DNA from: Nitrospinota bacterium
GTDB taxonomy: Bacteria > Nitrospinota > Nitrospinia > JACRGO01
Assembly: GCA_016212295.1 (NCBI GenBank)
Contig: JACRGO010000138.1
Coordinates: 1-29,856, forward strand
Length of the DNA stretch: 29,856 nt
Direction of reading: 5' to 3'
Shown: piece after piece, positions 8,518 to 16,360 of the stretch
Position numbering within the stretch: position 1 is the stretch's first letter
Layout of the letters: every line of letters begins with the position of its first letter
Translations under genes and position numbers: made by a program
Notes under the pieces: model-generated
What the model saw: the letters and a program-made list of their open reading frames with translations, nothing else
What the model was told of the DNA's origin: nothing
Database searches by the model: none

Positions 8518-8655
8518 ATGCACGGAAAATTTATTTTGGTTGCGGCCATGTCGCGCTATGAAGAAATGGAGCGGCGCGGGATTCCTCATGCGTTGCCTAA
8601 TGCGGTCCTGAATAACCCGCAGCAGGTGGTTCCTGAAAGGGAGGGGAAATCATGA
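8518..8655 (+). pseudogene. Short DUF4258-like remnant overlapping the DUF2283 gene
   Basis: A 45-codon frame (or 35 codons from the ATG at 8548) whose centre, EEMERRGIPHALPNAVLNNP then QQVVPEREGK, resembles the middle of DUF4258-family proteins. That family often neighbours DUF2283 genes as a putative toxin/antitoxin-like pair. Family members usually continue for another 25-35 residues after this point and have a longer N-terminus, so this looks like a truncated relic. It stops with ATGA, overlapping the DUF2283 start by 4 bases, an arrangement typical of an intact two-gene module. No ribosome binding site is seen. The family assignment rests on a short stretch and is tentative. Confidence 0.4.
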
Positions 8656-8849
8656 AAGTGATTTATGACCCGGAAGTCGATGTATTGCGCATTATTTTCA
8701 GCAATGCGCCGGTTGAAGAAAGCGATGAGGACAAACCCGGCGTCATCCTTGACTATGACAGCGCGGGCAATATTGTCGGCATGGAGATATTGGACGCCTC
8801 CAATCGCATGGAAAATCCCCGCTCGGTTGAGTATGCGGTCGCGAATTGA
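8652..8849 (+). CDS. DUF2283 family small protein
   Basis: The 65-aa product matches the DUF2283 pattern: MKVIYDPEVDVLRIIF, then an acidic middle, GVILDYDSAGNIVGMEILDA and a short tail. The whole family is about this length. The biochemical function is not established; these genes usually lie beside DUF4258 genes and are treated as candidate antitoxins. A strong purine-rich ribosome binding site (AAAGGGAGGGGAAATC) precedes the ATG. It lies between cas6 and cas10, where it has no known role in CRISPR immunity. It is more likely a passenger inserted in the locus. Confidence 0.8.
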   Translation: MKVIYDPEVDVLRIIFSNAPVEESDEDKPGVILDYDSAGNIVGMEILDASNRMENPRSVEYAVAN

Positions 8850-9181
8850 CGCCCCTGTCGGCGCTTCGCCCCAAACCTTCAAAGACTGTGGTTGTGTGTA
8901 GATTGTAGGCACGCTGCTGTATGATGTGTGGATATTAATGGGGAGGACGGGAAAAGCGCTTCGACCGGCGCAAATACCTTTGCGTCCAGGTCTCCGGACA
9001 AATCTCCGGTCTGATCCAGGACTTAAAAGGTTCCAGATTCAAGGGGGAAAAATTCAAAAAGGAGCAAAAGAGTTATCGCGGCGAATTCCAGGAATTCCTC
9101 AAGGATTTTTACAGGAACAAGGAACCTTGAACTTTAATTTTTAATTTTGAATCTTAAACTTTTAATTTTTAATTTTATTTT
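8850..9181. other. Region between the DUF2283 gene and cas10
   Basis: A 332-bp stretch with no intact gene. It contains the 3' gene remnant at 8939-9130, followed by an AT-rich tract (9121-9181) of words such as TTTTAATTTTTAATTTT that runs up to the cas10 ATG. No ribosome binding site for cas10 is visible in that tract. Confidence 0.5.
8939..9130 (+). pseudogene. Unidentified 3' gene remnant upstream of cas10
   Basis: A reading frame of about 63 codons ends with TGA at 9128-9130. It has protein-like composition, with basic and aromatic helices (KRFDRRKYLCVQVSGQISGL, then FKKEQKSYRGEFQEFLKDFY). It has no usable start codon and is closed upstream by a stop at 8936, so it looks like the surviving C-terminal end of a deleted gene. 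I do not recognise the family. Its place directly before cas10 suggests a lost CRISPR-linked or mobile gene, but that is inference. Confidence 0.4.
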
Positions 9182-11872
9182 ATGAAAATGACCTCAGACC
9201 AAAAAAAGGAATACCAAACCGTCATCCTGGCGGAGTTACTGCATGATGTGGGGAAATTTCTGCGGCGGGGAAATGGAAAATACAAAGGATCTCACCCGGC
9301 TGCCTCCGCGAAATTTATTGAAAATTTTCACGACAAGTTAAAGAACGATTCCCTTTATGACATTGAGCTTGTAAAAACCCTGGCCCTTCACCACCATTCC
9401 ATAAAAAAGAAAGTCTTTGGGTGCCCGTTACTTAAGGATAAGCCACAAACGGAAAAAGATCATTTTTGGCAATTGCTGAAAATCGTAAAGGTCGCGGATA
9501 TTTATTCCTGCATGGAGCGGGACCATTTTCAAAACAGAAACAGCATGGTTGATAACAAAAGAATGCCTCTGGATTCTGTTTTTTCAAGCATTCATCTGGA
9601 ACCTGAAGAACCCTTGGAGAAAAAACCAGGAAGATACCATGCTTGCCGCATTGACCCCTTAACTTCCTTCCCCGATCCCTCAGTTGATTTTTCCTCCTTG
9701 GGCGAAAAGGAGGTTCCTGGCCTTATCGCGAATTTCGAACGCCATATCCCGGACTTTTCCCGGCTGGAACAATTTGACGATGTGTTAACCGCCTGGCTCA
9801 ACATCCTGGAGCCCTTCACCTGGGCCATTCCCAGCGACACGAGGTATGGACATTCCGACATCTCCCTTTTTGATCATCTCCGCTCTTCGGCGGCCATGGC
9901 GGCCTGTCTGCACAAACGCCACCTGGCGAATATGGAGACCGGAGAAAACTTTAACCGTAAATATGAATTCATGTTCATCGCCGGGGATTTTTCCGGCATT
10001 CAGGATTACATATTCCACGTCACCAACCTGGGATCAGGCGGCGCGGCAAAACGTCTCCGCGCCCGGTCTTTTTTTGTTTCCCTTTTCTCCGAGGCCGTCA
10101 TCCATAAGATCATTCACGCATTAGACATTCCCCTTTTATGCAATGTTTTTTCCGCCGGAGGGAAATTCTTGATCCTCGCCCCTGATATTGACGAGACTGG
10201 AAAATTACTTCAGAGCGTCAAGGAATCAATTGAGAACGAAATCCACTCCACCTATTTCAACCAATTTTCATTTCTCATGTCCTGGATGCGCATGGAAGAG
10301 TTTAAAGCGAATTTTAAAGTTTATAAATTCTTCAAGGTCGCGGACGAGATGTTCCACAGACTGGAAACCGAGAAGACTCAAAAATACCGCAATGTCTTAT
10401 TGGACCAGGAAAAAGGCGCATGGCAGGAAGAGTCTTTCAAGGCAGGAAAGCTTTATGCGGGTTATAAGGAGACAGGAGATTGTAAAATATGCGGAAGAGG
10501 TCCGGCGACGCCTGAAATTTATAATGACCGGAAAGGGTTGGACGAGGATGAAGAAAGAGACACCTGTTTTTTGTGTTACCGGGACAAGTTTCTTTTGGGC
10601 CAGACTCTGCCGCGTATCAAATTTGTAGCCTTCGGCAGGGGCAAGTTAGCGGATGAAGAGAAAAAGAAAAAAATTGTATTGTTCAACGGAACTGAGGATA
10701 GCAGTCTCGATTATTATGCGGACCTGCTGGAGCGGCCTGAAAGCTCGCGGGATTGTTACCTCATCCACGCATTGGAGGAGACCAAATCGGATTGGAATGT
10801 CTTTGGCGGTAAGCCTTTTTTGAGGAAGTATTACGCCAATCATGTCCCAACGGTAACGGAAGACAACAACAAAACCACAATGTGTTTTGAGGATATCGCC
10901 AAATTGTCCAGATGGGAAAAGAAAGAAAACGGGAAATCAATAATATTCGGCGCGGAACTCCTTGGGGTCCTGAAGGTGGACATGGACAATCTTGGCTTCA
11001 TCTTCAGCAAAGGTTTTGAAAACCCGTCAAAGCTCGAAAAAAAGAACGAATCAGGGAAACCGCTCCGGGAAATTGACCGGAAGACCGCTTCCCGGTTTCT
11101 GACCATGTCAAGAATGATCGAGCTCTTCTTTTCCGGTTGGATGAAAGAGATCATGGACAAAAATCGGGAAGAAGAAATCATTTCGGAACTGAAAAGGAGC
11201 GGGAAGATAGATGTTGACCGCTTTGCAAAATACATAGGAGAAAGCCCGGTTGATTTTAAGAATATTTACACGGTTTATTCCAGCGGAGACGATATGGTCC
11301 TGGTTGGTCCTTGGGAGACCATGATTGTTTTTTCCATTTTCCTGAATATGCGATTCAGGAAGTTTACCAGCAACAACAAGCACATTACCCTGTCCGCCGG
11401 GCTTTCCTTTGTGAAGCCGAAACACCCCATCGCCTCGGCCATCCGCCAGGCCGAGGAACTTTTGGAAAAGTCCAAGAGAGAGGGAAAGGACAGGATAACC
11501 TTTTTCGGGACCACGGTGGAGTGGGAGAAACTCCCGGACTTGGTGAATTTCTTTTTGTTTCTGAATGAGAAGTTGATGGACAAGGATTCAAAAATCAAGA
11601 CCGGCTTTGCCCACAGGCTTTTTGAATACCACCGAATGGCATTAAGTTTTTTTGAAGAAGGAAAAATAGAGGGCTTAAAGTACCTATCCGCCCTGAGTTA
11701 CGATATGGGAAGGAATTTGATCAAGCGCGATGCACAAGGGAAAATAATTAGAGGAATGGAGGAATATATCGCTCTTCAGCCTTTAATAAATGATTCACCC
11801 AATAAAATTTCTCTGATTTCTAAAGTGAAAATACCTTTATTTTGGGCGCTTTATAGAAATAGGAGAGCATAA
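9182..11872 (+). CDS. cas10: Type III-A effector subunit Cas10/Csm1
   Basis: Cas10 is the large subunit of the Csm complex. When target RNA binds, it cuts single-stranded DNA (HD domain) and makes cyclic oligoadenylates (palm domain). The 896-aa product has an N-terminal HD domain (H21-D22 in LLHDVGKF, with LALHHHS and KVADIYS). The first palm-like domain shows DFSGIQDYIF and SAGGKF at 324-329. A zinc-finger-like pair follows (C434/C437 and C462/C465), then the second palm (VDMDNLG near 600). The catalytic motif is S701-G702-D703-D704, so the first Gly of the usual GGDD is Ser while both Asp remain. Length is normal. The ATG at 9182 has no clear ribosome binding site; 9188 is an alternative. 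The stop overlaps the next ATG by one base (TAATG). The last 150 bases are more AT-rich than the rest of the gene. Confidence 0.96.
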   Translation: MKMTSDQKKEYQTVILAELLHDVGKFLRRGNGKYKGSHPAASAKFIENFHDKLKNDSLYDIELVKTLALHHHSIKKKVFGCPLLKDKPQTEKDHFWQLLKIVKVADIYSCMERDHFQNRNSMVDNKRMPLDSVFSSIHLEPEEPLEKKPGRYHACRIDPLTSFPDPSVDFSSLGEKEVPGLIANFERHIPDFSRLEQFDDVLTAWLNILEPFTWAIPSDTRYGHSDISLFDHLRSSAAMAACLHKRHLANMETGENFNRKYEFMFIAGDFSGIQDYIFHVTNLGSGGAAKRLRARSFFVSLFSEAVIHKIIHALDIPLLCNVFSAGGKFLILAPDIDETGKLLQSVKESIENEIHSTYFNQFSFLMSWMRMEEFKANFKVYKFFKVADEMFHRLETEKTQKYRNVLLDQEKGAWQEESFKAGKLYAGYKETGDCKICGRGPATPEIYNDRKGLDEDEERDTCFLCYRDKFLLGQTLPRIKFVAFGRGKLADEEKKKKIVLFNGTEDSSLDYYADLLERPESSRDCYLIHALEETKSDWNVFGGKPFLRKYYANHVPTVTEDNNKTTMCFEDIAKLSRWEKKENGKSIIFGAELLGVLKVDMDNLGFIFSKGFENPSKLEKKNESGKPLREIDRKTASRFLTMSRMIELFFSGWMKEIMDKNREEEIISELKRSGKIDVDRFAKYIGESPVDFKNIYTVYSSGDDMVLVGPWETMIVFSIFLNMRFRKFTSNNKHITLSAGLSFVKPKHPIASAIRQAEELLEKSKREGKDRITFFGTTVEWEKLPDLVNFFLFLNEKLMDKDSKIKTGFAHRLFEYHRMALSFFEEGKIEGLKYLSALSYDMGRNLIKRDAQGKIIRGMEEYIALQPLINDSPNKISLISKVKIPLFWALYRNRRA

Positions 11873-12633
11873 TGAATGTTTTGATAATTTCTGATAATTT
11901 TGAAAAAGAATATTTGCCTCAAGAAAAACAAGAAGATTTTGATTTTATAAAATGGAAGGAAGAAAAAATCAAACCTTCTTTGAATGAATACGACATTTTT
12001 GTCATTGATCTTTGCTTTTCAGAAAACAGAGATAGTTTGAATTTCATTAAAGACGTCTATTTAAGCTTAGAACAGAAACTAAACCGAGAATTAATTCAAG
12101 AGGGTTTAGTACTCATAATAATTTCTGGATATGAAAATAAAAAAATTTTCGACTATGAGAATATTGAAGAAGAAGGGGATAATAAAAACCAAGAGGGGTC
12201 TTCAAAATATGGCCCAGAAATGATTGACAAGGTAAAGCTTACGTATGATTTTTTGAAAAGAATCGACGTTGAGATTTATAACAGAATTGAATTTATTGTC
12301 GGCAAAAGGTTTGCCAAACCATCTGAAACAGTATTTTCAGATTACTTTAATCATGTCAGTAAATTTTTTATGACTTTAAATTTGCACCTTAGCCAGGATG
12401 ATAATTTTGAAAAAATCTCCAAAACTGCTGGCTTTGGAAGTGCTTGGGTTTCTTTTGGGAAAAAAACCGGCAAAGGTTTTTTATTAATTTTCCCCGGATA
12501 TGATTTAGACAAAAAAAAGGATTCCTTCATCGCCATATCAAAAATTTTAGATATTTATTATGAGAAACAGCAAAAAATTATATTTGAAAAGGAAAACGAT
12601 TCAGGAAGTAAAACACAACCGGCACCAGTCTAA
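11872..12633 (+). CDS. Unknown alpha/beta protein embedded in the csm operon
   Basis: I do not recognise this 253-aa protein. Its start overlaps the cas10 stop (TAATG), after AGGAG at 11861-11865, so it is translated with cas10, and csm2 follows 61 bp later. The N-terminal part alternates strands and helices: MNVLIISDNF, YDIFVIDLCF and GLVLIIISGYE look like three parallel core strands of a receiver, Rossmann or glutamine-amidotransferase-like fold. A charged linker follows (about 97-117), then a helical middle. Near the C-terminus lies a Gly-rich strand (TGKGFLLIFPGYD) and a tail rich in Lys and Glu. No HEPN (R-x4-H), PD-(D/E)xK nuclease or transmembrane motif is visible. It is clearly more AT-rich and Lys/Asn-rich than the cas genes around it, which suggests separate acquisition. 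Its position makes it a candidate accessory or effector of type III immunity; this is inference. Confidence 0.85.
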   Translation: MNVLIISDNFEKEYLPQEKQEDFDFIKWKEEKIKPSLNEYDIFVIDLCFSENRDSLNFIKDVYLSLEQKLNRELIQEGLVLIIISGYENKKIFDYENIEEEGDNKNQEGSSKYGPEMIDKVKLTYDFLKRIDVEIYNRIEFIVGKRFAKPSETVFSDYFNHVSKFFMTLNLHLSQDDNFEKISKTAGFGSAWVSFGKKTGKGFLLIFPGYDLDKKKDSFIAISKILDIYYEKQQKIIFEKENDSGSKTQPAPV

Positions 12634-12694
12634 ATAGTGAATAGCCGTTTACAATTTTTCTTAAAATACTTGCAAATGAAAGGAGGAACAGTAA

Positions 12695-13126
12695 ATGCCA
12701 ACTTTTTTTTATCAAGACGATTCAAAAAAAGAAATTAAGGAGGAATTCCTAACCAACAAAGCCAAATCCTGGGCGGAAAACTTTATTTCTCCAAAACAAC
12801 CAAAGGAGAGATGGGAAAGAAACCCAAAATTGACCTCCGCCCAATTGCGGCGGTTCCATATCGAGGCAAAAACCCTGGAGGAACGGGTCCGCAATATGGA
12901 AAACCCGGAAAAAGAGTTCCCTGGACTCAGGCCCCTCGTAAAAATGCTGAAATCCAAGGTGGCCTATGCCTGCCCCAATACTGGAAGAGACAGAAAAGTC
13001 CCGGATGAATTTCGGAAATATATAGAGGAGATGGTGGACCACATTGAGGACCACCGGGACTTCATGGCCTTTGCCTTATGCTTTGAGGCTGTGGTTGGAT
13101 TCTTTTACGGACAAGGAGGGAGATAA
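12695..13126 (+). CDS. csm2: Type III-A small subunit Csm2
   Basis: Csm2 is the small helical subunit that lines the inner filament of the Csm effector beside Csm3. The 143-aa product is all-helical in character. It has the family pattern of an N-terminal variable part, then LTSAQLRRFHIEAKTLE, a central PLVKMLKSKVAYA segment and the C-terminal HRDFMAFALCFEAVVGFFYG helix. The gene has a perfect AGGAGG ribosome binding site 8-9 bases before the ATG and sits 1 bp before csm3. Csm2 is weakly conserved in sequence, so the call leans partly on order: cas10-(unknown)-csm2-csm3-csm4-csm5. Confidence 0.92.
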   Translation: MPTFFYQDDSKKEIKEEFLTNKAKSWAENFISPKQPKERWERNPKLTSAQLRRFHIEAKTLEERVRNMENPEKEFPGLRPLVKMLKSKVAYACPNTGRDRKVPDEFRKYIEEMVDHIEDHRDFMAFALCFEAVVGFFYGQGGR

Positions 13127-13127
13127 G

Positions 13128-13865
13128 ATGAAACTCTTAGGATATAAAAAAATCAATGGAATTATTGAAGTGGTTACCGGACTTCACATCGGCGGGAGCA
13201 CGACAATCATTGAAATCGGCGGCAAGGACAACCCGGTTATAAAGAACCCCATCACCAAGGAACCATACATACCAGGGTCTTCCATCAAGGGAAAGATGCG
13301 CTCTCTTTTGGAATGGAAACTTGGAAAAATCGACGCAGACCCCAATAGCAGGGAGCGGGGAGAAGTTCATAAATGCACGGACGATAAATGCCCCATCTGT
13401 GTCATCTTCGGCACGTCCGCCGATGAGGCCGCCCTCGGTCCCACTCGCCTTGTGGTCCGTGACTCAGTTTTGAATGATGATTATAAGAAAAAACAAAAAT
13501 TAAAAAACCCCAACTGGACCGCCTTGGATCTCCTGGAAGATAAGTACGAAAACACCCTCAACCGCATAACCGCCAGGGCCAACCCCAGGAATTTCGAGCG
13601 CGTGGTCGCAGGCGCGGAATTTTCCTTTGCCATGACCTACAAGGTCTTTGAAAACGGGAATGGCGATAATTTGGATGTAGGGCTTTTCCAACACGTTTTT
13701 GATGGCCTAAAGCTCGTGGAAAGCGATGCCTTGGGCGGAGCAGGCAGCCGGGGCTGCGGACAGGTCAAATTTAAGATAAGGGGCGCTGATGGAGAGCTTA
13801 AAGGTTTGGAAGCCATCGATATAAAAGAAGATTTCCCAACAGAAGGAGTTCATGACGCAAAATGA
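13128..13865 (+). CDS. csm3: Type III-A backbone RNase Csm3
   Basis: Csm3 is the repeated backbone subunit of the Csm complex and cuts bound target RNA at 6-nt intervals. The product, 245 aa from the ATG at 13128, shows the RAMP signature: VVTGLHIGGS, then KDNPVIKNP with D34 as the expected catalytic Asp, PYIPGSSIKGKMRSLLEW, and a Cys cluster (KCTDDKCPICVIFG) that may bind zinc. The Gly-rich C-terminal loop is DALGGAGSRGCGQVKF. The frame is open from 13044, but GGAGGG lies 7 bases before the 13128 ATG, which is one base after the csm2 stop. The retained Asp indicates active target-RNA cleavage. The gene overlaps csm4 by 4 bases (ATGA). Confidence 0.96.
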   Translation: MKLLGYKKINGIIEVVTGLHIGGSTTIIEIGGKDNPVIKNPITKEPYIPGSSIKGKMRSLLEWKLGKIDADPNSRERGEVHKCTDDKCPICVIFGTSADEAALGPTRLVVRDSVLNDDYKKKQKLKNPNWTALDLLEDKYENTLNRITARANPRNFERVVAGAEFSFAMTYKVFENGNGDNLDVGLFQHVFDGLKLVESDALGGAGSRGCGQVKFKIRGADGELKGLEAIDIKEDFPTEGVHDAK

Positions 13866-14866
13866 CGGATTGCCAAGGTTTTACTATCGAAATTGACTTG
13901 AGGTCCTCCTTGGGCACGCCCTTCCAATCGGACACCTTTTTCGGCCACCTCTGCTGGTCTCTCCGTTTTCTTTGGGGAGAGGAAAAACTTCAGGAATTTC
14001 TTAGCCGTTATGAAAACAGGGAGTCCCCTCCCTTGCTGCTGAGCGACGGCTTTCCCGTGGGTTATCTCCCCAAGCCGGTCCTGCCTCCCGTTAGCCCGAC
14101 GGATCTGGATCGAATCGTAGGAAAGGAAAACAGAATTCACAACTCGTTCATGATCAAGGCCATAAAAAAAGCGGTCCTTATGCGAAGAGACATTTTTTTT
14201 GAACTTCAACAAGACGCCATTACCCCTGAAAAACTTTTCAAGGCCATGAAAAGCGCATATAAGAATGAAGAGGGAACGGAAGGACCAGGAATCAAGGAGT
14301 CCATTCAGCATAACACCATCGACAGGATCACAGGGTCGGTGAGGGATGGAGGACTCTTTATTCATGAGGATACCTTTTTTGAACCTGAATCTTCCCGTTT
14401 TGAAGTTTACCTGAAGACCAACTGTTTTTCCATGCGAGAGCTTGAGAAAATATTTGAGTACATGGGAGAGGGAGGTTTTGGGCGGGACAAATCCACAGGC
14501 AAGGGGCATTTTACTTTCCAAATCCGGGAGGGAATAAATTTGCCGGAAACGGAAAATCCCAACGCCTTCATGACCCTTTCTTCTTACATTCCCCATGCGG
14601 AGGCGCCCACCAGAGGCCATTACCGGACCCTTCATAAATATGGAAAACTGGGAGGGACTTATGCCCAGGGTTCGCCGGAAGCACATAAGAATCCCTTTAA
14701 GAAGCCGCTCCTCATGTTCGCGGCTGGCTCCACCTTTTATGATCCCGACTTTAAAAGCGGCAAAATATATGGCTCGCTCCTGAGAGAGGTGCATATAAAT
14801 AAAGATATTCGTCATTACGCCTACGCCTTTCCCGTGGGTATAAGGCTGGAGGATAAGGGTTGTTAA
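13862..14866 (+). CDS. csm4: Type III-A subunit Csm4
   Basis: Csm4 binds the crRNA 5' handle and holds Cas10 at the foot of the Csm complex. The 334-aa product opens with a RAMP ferredoxin-like strand, DLRSSLGTPFQSDTFFGHLC, continues with the FPVGYLPKPVLPP segment typical of the family, and has a Gly-rich loop YMGEGGFGRDKSTGKGHF in the second half. The C-terminus carries HYAYAFPVGIRL. Length is usual for Csm4. It starts inside the csm3 stop (ATGA) and ends one base before the csm5 ATG, so the three genes are tightly coupled. It has base composition like csm3 and csm5, unlike the AT-rich gene after cas10. Confidence 0.94.
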   Translation: MTDCQGFTIEIDLRSSLGTPFQSDTFFGHLCWSLRFLWGEEKLQEFLSRYENRESPPLLLSDGFPVGYLPKPVLPPVSPTDLDRIVGKENRIHNSFMIKAIKKAVLMRRDIFFELQQDAITPEKLFKAMKSAYKNEEGTEGPGIKESIQHNTIDRITGSVRDGGLFIHEDTFFEPESSRFEVYLKTNCFSMRELEKIFEYMGEGGFGRDKSTGKGHFTFQIREGINLPETENPNAFMTLSSYIPHAEAPTRGHYRTLHKYGKLGGTYAQGSPEAHKNPFKKPLLMFAAGSTFYDPDFKSGKIYGSLLREVHINKDIRHYAYAFPVGIRLEDKGC

Positions 14867-14867
14867 A

Positions 14868-15908
14868 ATGAAACATTACACCTTAAAATTTGAAATCCTC
14901 TCCCCTCTCCATATCGGCGCTGGAGAGGAAATGGACCCCATGAGCTACATCATAAAGGGAAACCGCTTGTACCGCGTCTCCTTTGAAAAATTTGTTTCCA
15001 GGATGGATGAATCCCAAAGGTCGGAGTTCGAGTCAGTGATCGCAAAAGGCAATCTTGTGGACTTGCGAAGGCACGTCATAAAAAAACTGGACCTTGAAAG
15101 CGAAGCCCTTTACTCCGTGGAAGCGTCGATGCAAATCAGCAAACTCTATGACTCCAAAATTGGAGACATGGAGAATCAGTTGCTGATCCACCAGTTCCTG
15201 AGGACCGAGGACGCAGCCTTCCCCCTCATTCCCGGCAGTTCCCTGAAAGGGGCCATCCGCACCGCGTTGGTCAGCGAAATGGCCGGAAGGAGCGGACTTC
15301 CCAAGCCCAGGGAACCCAGGGAGGAATACGAATTCGAGTTCAAGGTCCTGGGCTGCAAGGACGCCAAGGAAGACCCCTTCCGTGGAGTGAAGATAAGGGA
15401 CAAAACCCTCTCCCATGATGCCGCCATAGTGCGGGAAATACGGAACATGGCCAAGGGCAAGGGAAGAGGATTGCAACCCAACAGCATTCAGATCATCGCC
15501 GAGACCACGCATTCCAAAATCACCGGTAAGGAGGTCCACTTTGAAACAGACCTGCTTATTGACGACGGCCTCTTCTCCACCCGATTTCTTGGCAAGACCA
15601 TCACCATTGACCAGATAGTGAAATCTTGCACCGATTTTTACATGGACAAGATGGAAATGGAGCACGACAAATTTTATAAAGGAAGCGCGGCGGAAAGCAC
15701 GTCCACCTTTCTCTTGAATACCGAATTCGATGATGATTCCTTTCCTCTTCGCCTGGGTCGCTTCTCCGGGGTGGAATCCGTCACCCTGGATGAATACCGC
15801 AACCCAAAACCGCCCGGAAAAACCGGAAAATGGGGGACCTCCAAAAACTTGGCGGAAGAAAAATATCCCATGGGATGGGTGAAGGTCACGGTTGAATGTA
15901 AGGATTAG
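14868..15908 (+). CDS. csm5: Type III-A subunit Csm5
   Basis: Csm5 caps the 3' end of the crRNA in the Csm complex and helps recruit trimming nucleases. The 346-aa product has the family opening YTLKFEILSPLHIGAGEEMD, a RAMP core with FPLIPGSSLKGAIRTAL, and a C-terminal part with PLRLGRFSGVESVTLDEYR. Length is normal. The start lies one base after the csm4 stop. It is the last gene of the interference operon; a perfect 18-bp inverted repeat (15923-15940 with 15971-15988) follows within 15 bp of its stop and may end transcription. Confidence 0.95.
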   Translation: MKHYTLKFEILSPLHIGAGEEMDPMSYIIKGNRLYRVSFEKFVSRMDESQRSEFESVIAKGNLVDLRRHVIKKLDLESEALYSVEASMQISKLYDSKIGDMENQLLIHQFLRTEDAAFPLIPGSSLKGAIRTALVSEMAGRSGLPKPREPREEYEFEFKVLGCKDAKEDPFRGVKIRDKTLSHDAAIVREIRNMAKGKGRGLQPNSIQIIAETTHSKITGKEVHFETDLLIDDGLFSTRFLGKTITIDQIVKSCTDFYMDKMEMEHDKFYKGSAAESTSTFLLNTEFDDDSFPLRLGRFSGVESVTLDEYRNPKPPGKTGKWGTSKNLAEEKYPMGWVKVTVECKD

Positions 15909-15922
15909 GCGTGAAGAGCCTT

Positions 15923-15988
15923 TCAAAGTTCAAGGTTCAAAATTTAAGATGGTAAGAGATGAGCCCAGCCTTGAACCTTGAACTTTGA
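15923..15988. terminator. Inverted heptad repeat after csm5, possible terminator
   Basis: Perfect 18-bp arms (TCAAAGTTCAAGGTTCAA at 15923-15940, its complement at 15971-15988) flank a 30-base loop. The arms are copies of the 7-bp TTGAACC-type filler also found near cas1 and cas2. There is no T-run, so a role as a rho-independent terminator is uncertain. Confidence 0.45.
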
Positions 15989-16017
15989 ACCTTGAATCAA
16001 AGCCGATAGGCTTTGGA

Positions 16018-16104
16018 GAATAAAGGATTGAGACGGCAAACTCTCTGGCAAACACTCCGGCAAACCCTCCGGTTGGAATGGCTGACTTGATGAATAAAGG
16101 ATTG
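16018..16104 (+). CRISPR. Decayed CRISPR array (one spacer) after csm5
   Basis: The 3' part of a repeat (16018-16034, ending GGATTGAGAC), a 37-base spacer (16035-16071), then a repeat at 16072-16104 whose first 33 bases equal the repeat of the main array before it diverges (GATTGGAAAG instead of GATTGCGAC). Orientation matches the main array. The first repeat is cut at its 5' side by heptad filler, and no leader remains. The spacer itself is three near copies of a 12-mer (GGCAAACTCTCT, GGCAAACACTCC, GGCAAACCCTCC). Confidence 0.85.
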
Positions 16105-16360
16105 GAAAGGCCGTGAGACGTGTCCGTTTACCGTGTCCGGGAAAAGATAAAAAATCGTGGAAGGAAAAAACGGACACGGAAAACGGTCACGGAAAACGTT
16201 TTTTTATCGACTTGATAAACATGCAAAGCGAAGTGAGCCTCACTGTTTTTGTGAGAAGAGAGAAGGGGAAAGAAAAAAGAGAAAGGAAAAAACGTGGGAA
16301 GACTTTGTTTCTTTTGCATGCCCGCCGAGCGGCGGTGAGGACTGGATGGGGCCGGAAAAC

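Larger units (their letters stand above)
15909..16360. other. Gap between csm5 and vapC
   Basis: This 452-bp stretch has no gene. It holds the inverted heptad repeat, the decayed CRISPR array, then an inverted repeat (16124-16139 with 16171-16186, one mismatch, word CGGACACGGAAAACGG). A purine-rich tract follows at about 16255-16295. The remainder shows no recognisable feature. Confidence 0.5.

Noticed and set aside
8586-8912. Minus-strand frame opposite the DUF2283 gene
   Set aside because: Shadow; the plus-strand DUF2283 gene has a strong ribosome binding site and family match.
13850-14815. Long minus-strand frame opposite csm4
   Set aside because: Shadow of csm4, whose RAMP motifs and coupled start and stop make the plus strand the coding one.
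15033-15926. Long minus-strand frame opposite csm5
   Set aside because: Shadow of csm5; no family features, and csm5 motifs are clear on the plus strand.
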